NCBI RefSeq assembly: GCF_002836595.1
Contig: NZ_PJBB01000003.1
Span: 3,099,001-3,163,000 of the forward strand
DNA: 64,000 nt
Origin: Tenacibaculum sp. Bg11-29
GTDB taxonomy: Bacteria > Bacteroidota > Bacteroidia > Flavobacteriales > Flavobacteriaceae
Reading direction: 5' to 3'
Shown: one piece after another, positions 10,090-18,322 of the stretch
Layout of the letters: each line of letters starts with the position of its first letter
Numbering within the stretch: the first letter of the stretch is position 1
The notes under the pieces: generated by a model
What the model saw: only the letters and a program-made list of their open reading frames with translations
What the model was told of the DNA's origin: nothing
Database searches by the model: none
Position numbers and translations under genes: made by a program

Positions 10090-10875
10090 ATGAAATCAAA
10101 TAAAAAAATCACTCTTGGTGTAACTAATTTATCTTTTCATCGTGTTGCAGCGTCTTTAGTTGCTTATACATTAGTAAAAATGGGTTTTGAGGTAGAACGT
10201 TCTTATGCACCACACCAAGAAAATTTTGAGCGTTTAAATACAGGTGAAATAGTTATGCTAGCTTCCGCTTGGTTGCCTTCTAGTCACGGAATATATAAAA
10301 GTAATGTTGAGGAAAAAGTTCCTTTGTTAGAGTTGGGCTTGCATTACAAACCCTATGCGCTTTGGGGCGTTCCAGATTATGTACCAGAAGAAGAGGTTTC
10401 AGAAATTGTAGATTTACTAAAACCAAGTGTAATTTCCAAAATGAATAAAAATATTCAAGGGATAAATCAAGGAGCAGGAATCACTCGTTTTTCTATTCAG
10501 ATGATGAACGATTACAAACTTAGTCATGCAGGCTATAGATTTCATATAGGTACAGAAGAAAATTGTTTTAGTGCTTTTGAGAATGCTGTTGCAAATAAAG
10601 AATGGGTGATTGTTCCGCTTTGGAAACCTCAATTTTTACATTATAAATATAACATTAGAGAACTTAAAGAACCAAAAGAACTTTTAGGCATTGTAGATAA
10701 GGCGGTTTTATTATTACGTAAAGACAAAGAAAATTTATTTACAATAGCACAGTTAGAAAAATTGAATAGTTTACAATTTACCAACGATATCATAGCAGAA
10801 TTAGATTACAAAGTGTCTCGTGAAGGTAAAAATATAGATGAAGTAACAAAAAAATGGTTAAATAACCGCAATTAA
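10090..10875 (+). CDS. Glycine-betaine/OpuAC-type substrate-binding protein without signal peptide
   Basis: 261 residues matching the OpuAC/ProX type II periplasmic-binding fold: KKITLGVTNLSFHRVAASLV at the start, LASAWLPSSHGIY (the W-L-P-x-x-H ligand-box region), GAGITRFS, and VPLWKPQFLHYKYNIREL near the end. Such proteins normally deliver quaternary amines to an ABC transporter. Here there is no signal peptide or lipobox; the protein begins MKSNKK directly before the first beta strand, and no permease or ATPase gene lies nearby. It may be a cytosolic ligand binder or an enzyme derived from the family. It sits in the ABM/MDR/MRJP operon, 57 bases after the ABM gene and 14 before the next gene. 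Confidence 0.8.
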   Translation: MKSNKKITLGVTNLSFHRVAASLVAYTLVKMGFEVERSYAPHQENFERLNTGEIVMLASAWLPSSHGIYKSNVEEKVPLLELGLHYKPYALWGVPDYVPEEEVSEIVDLLKPSVISKMNKNIQGINQGAGITRFSIQMMNDYKLSHAGYRFHIGTEENCFSAFENAVANKEWVIVPLWKPQFLHYKYNIRELKEPKELLGIVDKAVLLLRKDKENLFTIAQLEKLNSLQFTNDIIAELDYKVSREGKNIDEVTKKWLNNRN

Positions 10876-10889
10876 AAATATAGAATACA

Positions 10890-11903
10890 ATGAAAGCAAT
10901 AGGATTTAAACAATCATTACCAATAAAAGAACAAAACAGTTTTATAGTATTTGAAACTGAAAAACCAACTCCTAAAGGATTTGATTTATTAGTAAAAGTA
11001 CAAGCGAACTCTATTAACCCAGTAGATTTTAAAATAAGACAAACTGCTGCTAAAGATAAAGTATTAGACACGCCAAAGGTTATTGGATGGGATGCTGTTG
11101 GAATTGTGGAAGCAGTAGGAGAAAAAACCTCTAGATTTAAAGTAGGAGACGCTGTATATTATGCTGGTGATATTACTAGAAGTGGTAGTAATGCAGAATT
11201 TCAATTAGTTGACGAACGCATTGTTGGTCATAAACCCAAAAATCTAACAATAGCAGAAGCAGCTGCAATGCCATTAACAAGCTTAACTGCTTACGAAGCG
11301 ATATTTGATAGAATAAGAGTTAATCCAGAAAATGACCAAAGAAAATCTATATTAGTATTAGCTGGTGCAGGTGGAGTAGGTTCAATTGCTATTCAATTAG
11401 CCAAAAAGCTTGGAAATCTAACAGTAATAGCAACAGCTTCTAGACCAGATTCTATACAGTGGTGTAAAGATTTAGGTGCTGATTTTGTAGTGAATCATCA
11501 TCATTTAAAAGAAGAATTAGAAAAAATAGGGCATCCTCAGGTTAATTACATTTTAGATTTTGTAGATTTAGAAGGCTATTGGGAAACAGCTGCAGAAATT
11601 ATCAAACCACAAGGACATATTGTTTCTATTACAGGTAGTATTAAGCCTTTAGATTTAAATATTATGAAATCTAAGAGTGTTACTTTTTCTTGGGAATTAA
11701 TGTACACACGTTCTATGTTTAACACCGATGATATGGATAGACAACATGAAATTTTAAATAATGTTGCAAATTTATTAGACAATGGTACTTTAAAATCTAC
11801 TTTATCAACAACTCTTGAAGGGTTTTCTGTTGAAAATTTGAAAAAGGCGCATGAGCTACAAGAGTCAAGTAAATCTATAGGTAAAACAGTTATTTTATTC
11901 TAA
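10890..11903 (+). CDS. Zinc-type alcohol dehydrogenase-like oxidoreductase (MDR, quinone-reductase-like)
   Basis: 337 residues of the medium-chain dehydrogenase/reductase family. The GroES-like N-terminal domain shows VKVQANSINPVDFKIR and GWDAVGIVEAVGEKTSRFKVGDAVYYAG. The NAD(P)-binding Rossmann domain has LVLAGAGGVGSIAIQLAKKLG. The catalytic-zinc Cys and the structural-zinc Cys cluster of true alcohol dehydrogenases are not visible, so it is likely a zinc-free NADPH-dependent quinone or enone reductase of the ZADH/YogA branch. Third gene of the presumed AraC-controlled operon. With the ABM protein it suggests detoxification or catabolism of a quinone-like or carbonyl compound (inference). 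Confidence 0.88.
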   Translation: MKAIGFKQSLPIKEQNSFIVFETEKPTPKGFDLLVKVQANSINPVDFKIRQTAAKDKVLDTPKVIGWDAVGIVEAVGEKTSRFKVGDAVYYAGDITRSGSNAEFQLVDERIVGHKPKNLTIAEAAAMPLTSLTAYEAIFDRIRVNPENDQRKSILVLAGAGGVGSIAIQLAKKLGNLTVIATASRPDSIQWCKDLGADFVVNHHHLKEELEKIGHPQVNYILDFVDLEGYWETAAEIIKPQGHIVSITGSIKPLDLNIMKSKSVTFSWELMYTRSMFNTDDMDRQHEILNNVANLLDNGTLKSTLSTTLEGFSVENLKKAHELQESSKSIGKTVILF

Positions 11904-11919
11904 TCTTAACACGTATATA

Positions 11920-13035
11920 ATGAGCATACAAAAAGTATTCGTAGCTGTAACCATTGTGTTATTTTATATAAATAATACAAATGCACAAACTTATATAACT
12001 GAAGCTGAAATATTTGCGACAACAAATCAGGCAGTTGGTAATATTACATTTACAAACTCTGGTAATTTAGTATATAGTCATCATCCTTTTTTTGCACCAG
12101 AAAATAGAGTAATGATTATGGATGCTAAAACCAAGGAAAGCAAACCGTTTCCTAATAAAGCATGGAATACACCAAGAGATACAGACGATAATTATTTAAG
12201 TAATGTTCTCGGAATTAGAAATGATAAAAACGGAATTGTATGGATGTTAGATATGGCACAACGCAATAATGTAACACCAAAAATTGTGGGTTGGAATACA
12301 CATACCAATACATTGGAACGCATCTATTATTTACCAAAATCATCAGTACCAAAGGAATCACAACCAAACGATATGGTTGTAGATACCAAAAATGGTTATT
12401 TTATTATAGCTGATGAAGGTATTGGTAATGGAGGAGATGGTACTAATGCTGCTTTTATTATTGTAGATATGAAAACTGGCAAAACGCGTCGTTTGTTAGA
12501 AGGTACACGTAGTACATTACCAGAACACGCACCTACAATAATTGAAGGAAAGCATTTAGCGGTAAATGGTAAAGATTTATTAGTTGGTAATGATGGTATT
12601 ACTGCCGATGCTAATTTTGAATACATTTATTATGGCCCACTAAACGGAACAAAAATTTACAGAATTAAAACAGTAGATTTAGTAAACGAAGTTTTTACTG
12701 AAGCTGAATTAGATAGTAAAATTGAAACCTATTCTGAAAAACCAAACAATGGTGGAATGAGTATAGATACAGCAGGAAACATTTACCTCACTGCTTTAGA
12801 AACTAAAAGTGTAGTCGTAATTTTAGCAAAAGATAAAAGAGTGAAAACTGTGACTAAAGATAAAAATATGGTTTGGCCAGATGGTGTAAGTTATAATCAT
12901 GTAGATGGTTATATGTACGTTTCTGCAGCACAAGTAAACAAAGGCGCCATTTTTAATAATGGCAAAGATTTATCTACAAAACCGTTTTATATATTTAGAT
13001 TTAAACCAATTGTAAATGGAGTTTCTTTTAGATGA
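11920..13035 (+). CDS. Secreted Yellow/major-royal-jelly-protein-like beta-propeller
   Basis: 371 residues with a signal peptide of about 22 residues (hydrophobic AVTIVLFYI, cleavage after NNTNA). The mature part has the features of the bacterial MRJP/Yellow branch of six-bladed propellers: PRDTDDNYLSNVLGIRND, IVWMLDMAQ, QPNDMVVD, FIIADEGIGNGGDGTNAAFIIVD, GNDGITADANFEYIYYGPLNG, and VWPDGVSYNHVDGYMYVSA near the end. The family is related to SMP-30 lactonases, and bacterial members are often annotated gluconolactonase. It lies 16 bases after the MDR gene and ends the operon; a long perfect hairpin follows. A periplasmic lactonase or ligand-binding role is inference. Confidence 0.85.
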   Translation: MSIQKVFVAVTIVLFYINNTNAQTYITEAEIFATTNQAVGNITFTNSGNLVYSHHPFFAPENRVMIMDAKTKESKPFPNKAWNTPRDTDDNYLSNVLGIRNDKNGIVWMLDMAQRNNVTPKIVGWNTHTNTLERIYYLPKSSVPKESQPNDMVVDTKNGYFIIADEGIGNGGDGTNAAFIIVDMKTGKTRRLLEGTRSTLPEHAPTIIEGKHLAVNGKDLLVGNDGITADANFEYIYYGPLNGTKIYRIKTVDLVNEVFTEAELDSKIETYSEKPNNGGMSIDTAGNIYLTALETKSVVVILAKDKRVKTVTKDKNMVWPDGVSYNHVDGYMYVSAAQVNKGAIFNNGKDLSTKPFYIFRFKPIVNGVSFR

Positions 13036-13080
13036 TAATAAATAGTAATTATCAAAAAAAAATAATCTTAATTTATTCGA

Positions 13081-13124
13081 ATAACTCTCAACAATAGAAT
13101 TATGATTCTATTGTTGAGAGTTAT
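13081..13124. terminator. Perfect 20-bp inverted repeat, bidirectional terminator-like
   Basis: Arms at 13081-13100 and 13105-13124 are perfectly complementary over 20 bp, with loop TATG. A short T-rich stretch follows, and the A-rich run at 13055-13063 would serve the other strand. It lies 45 bases after the stop of the MRJP-like gene and just before the first copy of the dispersed repeat. Confidence 0.8.
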
Positions 13125-13135
13125 AATTATTTTTA

Positions 13136-13536
13136 GCGTTGGGTAAGTGATGGATAATTGTGTGTAAAAAAAATATTAGAACCATTTGGCTTTATAAAAC
13201 AATCTAATTATTCTAATCATGAATAATTGTAAGAATATTAATCCTCACGAATACCTAAAACCATTGTTAAATAATTCCAGTAATAAAGATTTTATAGAAA
13301 CGTAAATACTATAGGGAATTTAACCTAATATTACAGCTTACAAACTTGATTTCAATAGCAAAACTAAATATTATATAATTGTACTATAATGTTCTGCGTT
13401 ATATAACTTTACTTAGGTAAAAGCTAAGTTATCAACTACTACTTTTTTCTTCTCAAAAATTTTATTTAAAAATGTAATGGAATATTTTTTGCCCGAAACG
13501 ACGATAGAAGTGAAGTGGCAATGTGTATGGAATGGG
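13136..13536 (+). repeat. Dispersed structured repeat, copy R1
   Basis: Starts with GCGTTGGGTAAGTGATGGA (compare GCGTTGGCAAGCGTTGGA in copies R6 and R7). It contains a degenerate copy of the folded core (~13319-13405, with TACTATAATGTTCTGCGTTA), then ACTTTACTTAGGTAAAAG, and ends in the conserved tail GCCCGAAACGACGATAG ... GTGGCAATGTGTATGGAA (13491-13534). The tail ends about 15 bases before the HAD gene start. No gene is supported in 13036-13550: an in-frame ATG at 13515 falls inside the repeat tail. Confidence 0.75.
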
Positions 13537-13550
13537 CTATATTTACACCT

Positions 13551-14180
13551 ATGAATTTAGTTTTTGATTTAGATAATACCTTAATAAATAGAAATAAAGC
13601 ATATCAAAAATGGTTGGCTTCATTTTTAAAAATTGAAAATGATAATTTTTTTGATTGGAAAATTATTTTAGAAAAAGATAATTGGGGTTATACACCAAGA
13701 GAATTTTTTTATAAATGGTTAATCAATAATTTTTCTTTAGATTTCACGCCTGATTTATTAATAAATAAATGTGCAAATGAGTTACATTTTCATATAGATA
13801 AAGACCCTAAAACAATTCAGCTACTTAAAAAATTGTCAAAAAACCATCAGTTATTTATTGCTACCAATGGTGGAGAAAAAAATCAAATGAATAAGCTTAA
13901 AAAAAGTGGTTTATTGGAAATAATTAATAGTAAAAATATATTTATTTCTGAAAAAATGAAATGTAAAAAACCAAACAAACAATTTTTTGACATGATTGAA
14001 AAATGTATTTCAAATACTCAAAAAACAGTAATGATAGGAGATGATCCAATTAATGATGTTTTAGGAGCTAAACAAAATAATTGGGAAACTATTTGGTTGA
14101 AATTCAACAGAGAATTAGAAGTAAATACAGATTTTGAAATTCAAAATATAAATGAATTAGAAAGTCTGTTATATATATAA
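13551..14180 (+). CDS. HAD-superfamily hydrolase
   Basis: About 209 residues from the ATG at 13551. An upstream in-frame ATG at 13515 lies inside repeat R1 and would add 12 residues that do not fit the family, so I prefer 13551, which puts the catalytic motif at the very N-terminus as usual. HAD motif I is VFDLDNTLI (nucleophile Asp, DxDxT), motif II FIATNGG, motif III Lys in KKPNKQFF, and motif IV MIGDDPINDV. The cap is helical, as in YjjG/phosphoglycolate-phosphatase types. The gene is 71 bases upstream of the STM4013-like gene on the same strand and is probably the first gene of that operon. Its substrate is unknown. Confidence 0.88.
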   Translation: MNLVFDLDNTLINRNKAYQKWLASFLKIENDNFFDWKIILEKDNWGYTPREFFYKWLINNFSLDFTPDLLINKCANELHFHIDKDPKTIQLLKKLSKNHQLFIATNGGEKNQMNKLKKSGLLEIINSKNIFISEKMKCKKPNKQFFDMIEKCISNTQKTVMIGDDPINDVLGAKQNNWETIWLKFNRELEVNTDFEIQNINELESLLYI

Positions 14181-14251
14181 ATTATATGGCTATAATTGTA
14201 AATATATATATTTAAAAACCTAAAATTACAATATTTGTTTATATTTAAAAG

Positions 14252-15049
14252 ATGAATGTAAAAACCGCCATACCAAATACTGATATAGTATTTATTACCC
14301 TTGATTCGTTAAGGTATGATGTCGCGCAACAATTATTTTTAGAAGGTAAATTGCCGAATTTTGCTAAATGGTTACCAAAAAACGGATGGGAAGAAAGATA
14401 TAGTCCTGCAAGTTTTACTTTTCCAGCGCATCAAGCATTTTTTGCTGGGTTTTTACCAACCAAAATCAAACAAAAAATTACTCCAAGATTATTTTCTGCG
14501 GCTTTTCATGGAAGTGAATCTACGGTAGAAAATACTTTTGTTTTTGATGAAGCTACGATTGTAGAAGCATTAAAAAACCGAAATTATAATACAGTTTGTA
14601 TTGGTGGTGTAGGTTTTTTCAATAAGCAATCAGCTATTAGTAATGTTTTTCCTTCCATGTTCGAATTTAGTGAGTGGAATAGATCATTTAGCGTTACAGA
14701 GCAAAATTCAACAGAAAATCAACTAAATGCAGCAGTAAAACATTTAAAAACTGATAAACTAGTTTTTTTATTTGTAAATGTATCTGCTACACATCAGCCT
14801 ACCAATATTTATTTAGATCCAAGCAAAGAAGATGATCTTTGTTCTCAAAAAGCAGCATTAGAATATGTAGATTCTCAGTTAGAAATTTTACAAAAAGCAC
14901 TGCAAAATAGAAAACGAGAAACTATAATAATCGTTTGTAGCGACCATGGTACTTCCTATGGAGAAGATGAACACTGGGGACATAGAAACGGACATCAAAA
15001 TGTAATGAAAGTACCATATTTAGAATTAATAAAAGGAAATGAAAATTAA
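14252..15049 (+). CDS. STM4013/SEN3800-like hydrolase (alkaline-phosphatase/sulfatase fold)
   Basis: 265 residues, shorter than typical sulfatases. Metal-site motifs of the alkaline phosphatase superfamily are visible: IVFITLDSLRYDV (first metal Asp), YSPASFTFPAHQAFFAGF (nucleophile region, with F-P-A-H instead of C-x-P-S-R), and IIIVCSDHGTSYGEDEHWGHRNGH (metal-binding D-H and H residues). There is no signal peptide, so it is cytoplasmic. It overlaps the next gene by 11 bases. This size plus the radical SAM/ATP-grasp neighbours match the family NCBI names STM4013/SEN3800, after a Salmonella locus. The family has no known substrate; phosphoester or phosphonate hydrolysis is inference. Confidence 0.82.
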   Translation: MNVKTAIPNTDIVFITLDSLRYDVAQQLFLEGKLPNFAKWLPKNGWEERYSPASFTFPAHQAFFAGFLPTKIKQKITPRLFSAAFHGSESTVENTFVFDEATIVEALKNRNYNTVCIGGVGFFNKQSAISNVFPSMFEFSEWNRSFSVTEQNSTENQLNAAVKHLKTDKLVFLFVNVSATHQPTNIYLDPSKEDDLCSQKAALEYVDSQLEILQKALQNRKRETIIIVCSDHGTSYGEDEHWGHRNGHQNVMKVPYLELIKGNEN

Positions 15050-16349
15050 AGAAATATTTGAAACAGAAGACTTTTACCAAGGATATACGTATTCATATCC
15101 TCACAAACTGGCTTATAGGACAGTTGTAGAAAAAAGTTTATCTGAAATATGGTCAACTCAAAAACAAGATAGTTTGTTTTATTATGTGCATATCCCTTTT
15201 TGTGAAATGCGTTGTGGTTTTTGTAACTTATTTACTGTTGCCAATCCAAAAGAAGGTGTGAAATTATATTTAGAAAGTATTCATAAAGAAATGCAAACTT
15301 ATAGAAATGAAGTACCCAGTTTAAATTTTAAAAATTTTGCTATTGGCGGTGGTACACCTACTTTTTTGAATGTAGAAGAATTAAATTTTCTATTAGATGG
15401 AATGAACAAGTTTGGTGTAAATACTTCAAAATATTATGGTTCTATAGAAGCTTCCCCAAAAACATTGAATCAAGAAAAAATAGAACTCATAGAAAGTTTT
15501 GGTGTCGCAAGACTAAGTTTGGGAATTCAATCTTGGAAAGAAGAAGAAGTAAAAGCTTTGGGAAGACCACAAAATATTATAGACACCGAAAAGGCCGTAA
15601 ATTTATTGGCTCAATCTAAAATTCCTGAATTTAATTTAGATTTAATTTATGGTGTAAAAGAGCAAACGGTTGAAAGTTTTCTGTATTCAGTAGAAAAAAC
15701 AATCAGTTTTGCACCAACTGAAATATTTTTATATCCACTTTATTTGCGTCAGCTAACAGGCTTAGGAAAAAAAGGTGTAAAAGATAATACAAACAGACAG
15801 CAACTATATTTGGCAGCTCGAGATAAACTTTTGTCTTCAGGCTATGAGCAAACAAGCATGAGATGTTTTAGAAAGACAGGAACAGATTATACCAAAAATA
15901 ATGAAGGATATAACAATATTTTAGATGGAATGATAGGTATTGGAGCAGGTGCACGTTCTTATACTTCTGATTTTCATTATAGCACAGATTATGCCGTAGC
16001 AAAAAAAGAAATTAAAACCATTATAGATACCTATAGCCAAAAAGAAAGTTATGAAAAAATAGTACATGGAATCAATTTAGATGAAGATGAACAGAAAAGA
16101 AGGTTCTTAATAAAATCTATTACAGATGGTGGAATTTTTGATGTAAGTATTTATGAAAAAACCTTTAAGTCTAATGCTTTTAATGAGTTTGAAATTCTGA
16201 ATTATTTAATAGAAAATGAATTGATGAAGGAAGTAAAAAACAACATTTTTCGCCTGACTTTAAAAGGAATGTGTTATGAAGATGTAATAGGTCCTGCTTT
16301 GTATTCTTCAAAAACGATAAATTTAATTAACCAGTATTCATGGAAGTAA
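15039..16349 (+). CDS. STM4012-like radical SAM enzyme (HemW-related)
   Basis: 436 residues. The radical SAM cluster motif C-x3-C-x2-C is in YVHIPFCEMRCGFCNLF (residues ~52-68), followed by the SAM-binding AIGGGTPTFLN and later ASPKTLN and SLGIQSW. This resembles HemW/coproporphyrinogen-III-oxidase-like radical SAM proteins, with an extended C-terminal helical domain (DEDEQKRRFLIKSITDGGIF). Such proteins are easily misannotated hemN; the operon context argues for the STM4012 family. It overlaps the upstream hydrolase by 11 bases and the downstream radical SAM gene by 10, so translation is probably coupled. The reaction is unknown. Confidence 0.88.
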   Translation: MKIKEIFETEDFYQGYTYSYPHKLAYRTVVEKSLSEIWSTQKQDSLFYYVHIPFCEMRCGFCNLFTVANPKEGVKLYLESIHKEMQTYRNEVPSLNFKNFAIGGGTPTFLNVEELNFLLDGMNKFGVNTSKYYGSIEASPKTLNQEKIELIESFGVARLSLGIQSWKEEEVKALGRPQNIIDTEKAVNLLAQSKIPEFNLDLIYGVKEQTVESFLYSVEKTISFAPTEIFLYPLYLRQLTGLGKKGVKDNTNRQQLYLAARDKLLSSGYEQTSMRCFRKTGTDYTKNNEGYNNILDGMIGIGAGARSYTSDFHYSTDYAVAKKEIKTIIDTYSQKESYEKIVHGINLDEDEQKRRFLIKSITDGGIFDVSIYEKTFKSNAFNEFEILNYLIENELMKEVKNNIFRLTLKGMCYEDVIGPALYSSKTINLINQYSWK

Positions 16350-17212
16350 AATGGAATATTCTATACAGAGGTTTTTTAGATAGTTGCAACTATGATTGCC
16401 CTTACTGTCCGTTTGCCAAAAAGAAAAACACTAAAGAAGAATTACTGAAAGATAAAATTGCTTTAGAAAAATTTACAAATTGGGTTTCTAAAAGGAAAGA
16501 GAAACTTTCTATACTTATTACACCTTGGGGCGAAGGCTTAATTAGAAAATACTACCAAGAAACTATGGTAGCTTTAAGTCATATTGAAAATGTAGAAAAA
16601 ATAGCTATTCAAACCAATTTGGCTTGCAATTTGAAATGGGTAGAAAACGTAAATAAAGAAAAATTTGCTTTATGGATTACCTATCATCCAAATGAAGTTT
16701 CCTTTGAAAAATTTGTAGCAAAATGTAAAAAATTGATTGCTATGAATATAGATTTTAGTATAGGTGTAGTAGGCGTAAAAGATCATTTTGAAGCCATAGA
16801 AAATTTGAAAAAAGCTGTTTCAGAAAGGTATATTTGGGTAAATGCTTACAAAAGAGAAAAAAATTATTATACAGCATCAGAAAAAAAATGGTTAACAGAT
16901 AAAGATCATCTGTTTCCTATTAATAATAAAGTATATGACACCTTAGGAAAGAAATGTAAAGCAGGTTATTCCAGCTTTTCTATAAACGGAAATGGAGACG
17001 TCTTTAGATGTCACTTTATAAAAAATAAAATTGGAAACATCTATGAAGATGATTTAAATGATATAAAAAAAGAAGAAAACTGTACGAATACAGGATGTAG
17101 GTGTTATATAGGTTATATTAATTTTAATGAATTAAAATTAGAAGAGATATATACTGAAAATTTGATGGTGCGCATTCCAAAAATAAAAAACATTAAAAAC
17201 AAAAATATATGA
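16340..17212 (+). CDS. STM4011-like radical SAM enzyme with C-terminal auxiliary Cys cluster
   Basis: 290 residues. The radical SAM triad is in [17 protein letters not shown] (C-x3-C-x2-C, near residue 17). The C-terminal part carries extra cysteines ([23 protein letters not shown], then [12 protein letters not shown]), a SPASM/twitch-like pattern that usually binds a second iron-sulfur cluster in peptide- or protein-modifying enzymes. It overlaps both neighbours by 4-10 bases. The family name STM4011 fits by length, motif and context. A peptide or protein substrate is plausible by analogy with SPASM enzymes but is not shown. Confidence 0.86.
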   Translation: MEVKWNILYRGFLDSCNYDCPYCPFAKKKNTKEELLKDKIALEKFTNWVSKRKEKLSILITPWGEGLIRKYYQETMVALSHIENVEKIAIQTNLACNLKWVENVNKEKFALWITYHPNEVSFEKFVAKCKKLIAMNIDFSIGVVGVKDHFEAIENLKKAVSERYIWVNAYKREKNYYTASEKKWLTDKDHLFPINNKVYDTLGKKCKAGYSSFSINGNGDVFRCHFIKNKIGNIYEDDLNDIKKEENCTNTGCRCYIGYINFNELKLEEIYTENLMVRIPKIKNIKNKNI

Positions 17213-18318
17213 AAGAGTATTTAGAATACAAAGATTATGAATCGCAAAAATTTTGGCAAATTCAAGTTGTCGGAAATCAATTTACTGTGCTATACGGTAA
17301 AATAGGAACTGATGGAAGAGAACAGGTAAAGACCTTTGATAGCGAAGAAAAAGCTTTAAAAGAAGCTCAAAAATTAGTTGTCCAGAAAATTAATAAAGGT
17401 TATCAAAGAAAGTTAGAACCTTCAGCTACAGAATATAAAGTTGGTGCTAAGGTAAATGCTTCAAAAGGGTATAAATTTTTTCAAGATTATGATGTAACCG
17501 ATGGAACAGTTTTAGAGCAATTAGCAAGTTTTATAACACAAGAAAACTGTGATAAAGTTACTAAAATAGTTATCGGAATGTGGGGAGAGCATGATTCTGG
17601 TCCAGATAATGCATTAGATTTTATTATTGCCAATAAAGAAAAATTTAAAGCGGTAAAGCATTTTTATATAGGAGACATAGAATCGGAAGAAAATGAAATG
17701 TCTTGGATAATCCAAACAGGTTATGAAAAATTTTTAAAGGAATTTTCTAATATTGAAACGCTTGAACTTAGAGGTGGAAATGGTTTAGAATTAGGTAAAT
17801 TTAATTTACCTAATTTGAAGCAATTAAGAATTGAAACTGGTGGTATGAGTAATGAGTTATTAGAAGAAATAATTGCTTCAGTACAAAATTCACCAAACTT
17901 AACGCATTTAGAATTATGGTTAGGTACTGAAGATTATGAAGGGACTGTAAAAGCAGAAACTGTAGAAAAATTAATCTCAGGAATGGATTTGCCTAAATTA
18001 AAGTTCTTAGGCTTAATGAATTCTGATATTCAAGATCAAATAGTAAAATTATTTAAAAATCATCCAATTATTGATAAAATAGAAACATTAGATTTTTCTA
18101 TGGGTGTTTTAACGAATAAAGGTGGCGAATCTTTATTGGCAAATGATAAGCTTTCAACATTAAAATCTTTAAGATGTGTGTTTAATTTTATGACTGATGA
18201 AATGATAGAAAAATTGACTGTTAAATTTAAAAATGGAGATTTTGATAGATCTTGGGCAGAGCACGATGAAGATGAAGACGAGGAAGATAGATATTATTAT
18301 GTAGAAGTAGGAGAATAA
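17209..18318 (+). CDS. STM4015-like WGR-domain/leucine-rich protein with acidic C-terminus
   Basis: 369 residues. Residues ~1-70 form a WGR domain ([19 protein letters not shown], then [23 protein letters not shown]), the module found in MolR-type proteins and PARPs. The rest is leucine-rich-repeat-like: [57 protein letters not shown], each spaced about 25-35 residues. The extreme C-terminus is very acidic, with a D/E run followed by tyrosines ([11 protein letters not shown]). It is cytoplasmic. Its start overlaps the previous stop by 4 bases. A role as a scaffold or as the substrate of the two radical SAM enzymes and the ATP-grasp protein is inference. Confidence 0.85.
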   Translation: MKEYLEYKDYESQKFWQIQVVGNQFTVLYGKIGTDGREQVKTFDSEEKALKEAQKLVVQKINKGYQRKLEPSATEYKVGAKVNASKGYKFFQDYDVTDGTVLEQLASFITQENCDKVTKIVIGMWGEHDSGPDNALDFIIANKEKFKAVKHFYIGDIESEENEMSWIIQTGYEKFLKEFSNIETLELRGGNGLELGKFNLPNLKQLRIETGGMSNELLEEIIASVQNSPNLTHLELWLGTEDYEGTVKAETVEKLISGMDLPKLKFLGLMNSDIQDQIVKLFKNHPIIDKIETLDFSMGVLTNKGGESLLANDKLSTLKSLRCVFNFMTDEMIEKLTVKFKNGDFDRSWAEHDEDEDEEDRYYYVEVGE

Positions 18319-18322
18319 TTTT

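Noticed and set aside
13515..13550. Upstream ATG extending the HAD hydrolase by 12 residues
   Set aside because: These codons are the conserved tail of repeat R1 (GGCAATGTGTATGGAATGG) and precede the family's normal N-terminus, so the ATG at 13551 is preferred.
15039..16349. hemW/hemN (coproporphyrinogen oxidase) annotation
   Set aside because: Radical SAM motif and N-terminal domain resemble HemW, but the operon partners and divergent C-terminal region fit the STM4012 family; heme genes are absent nearby.
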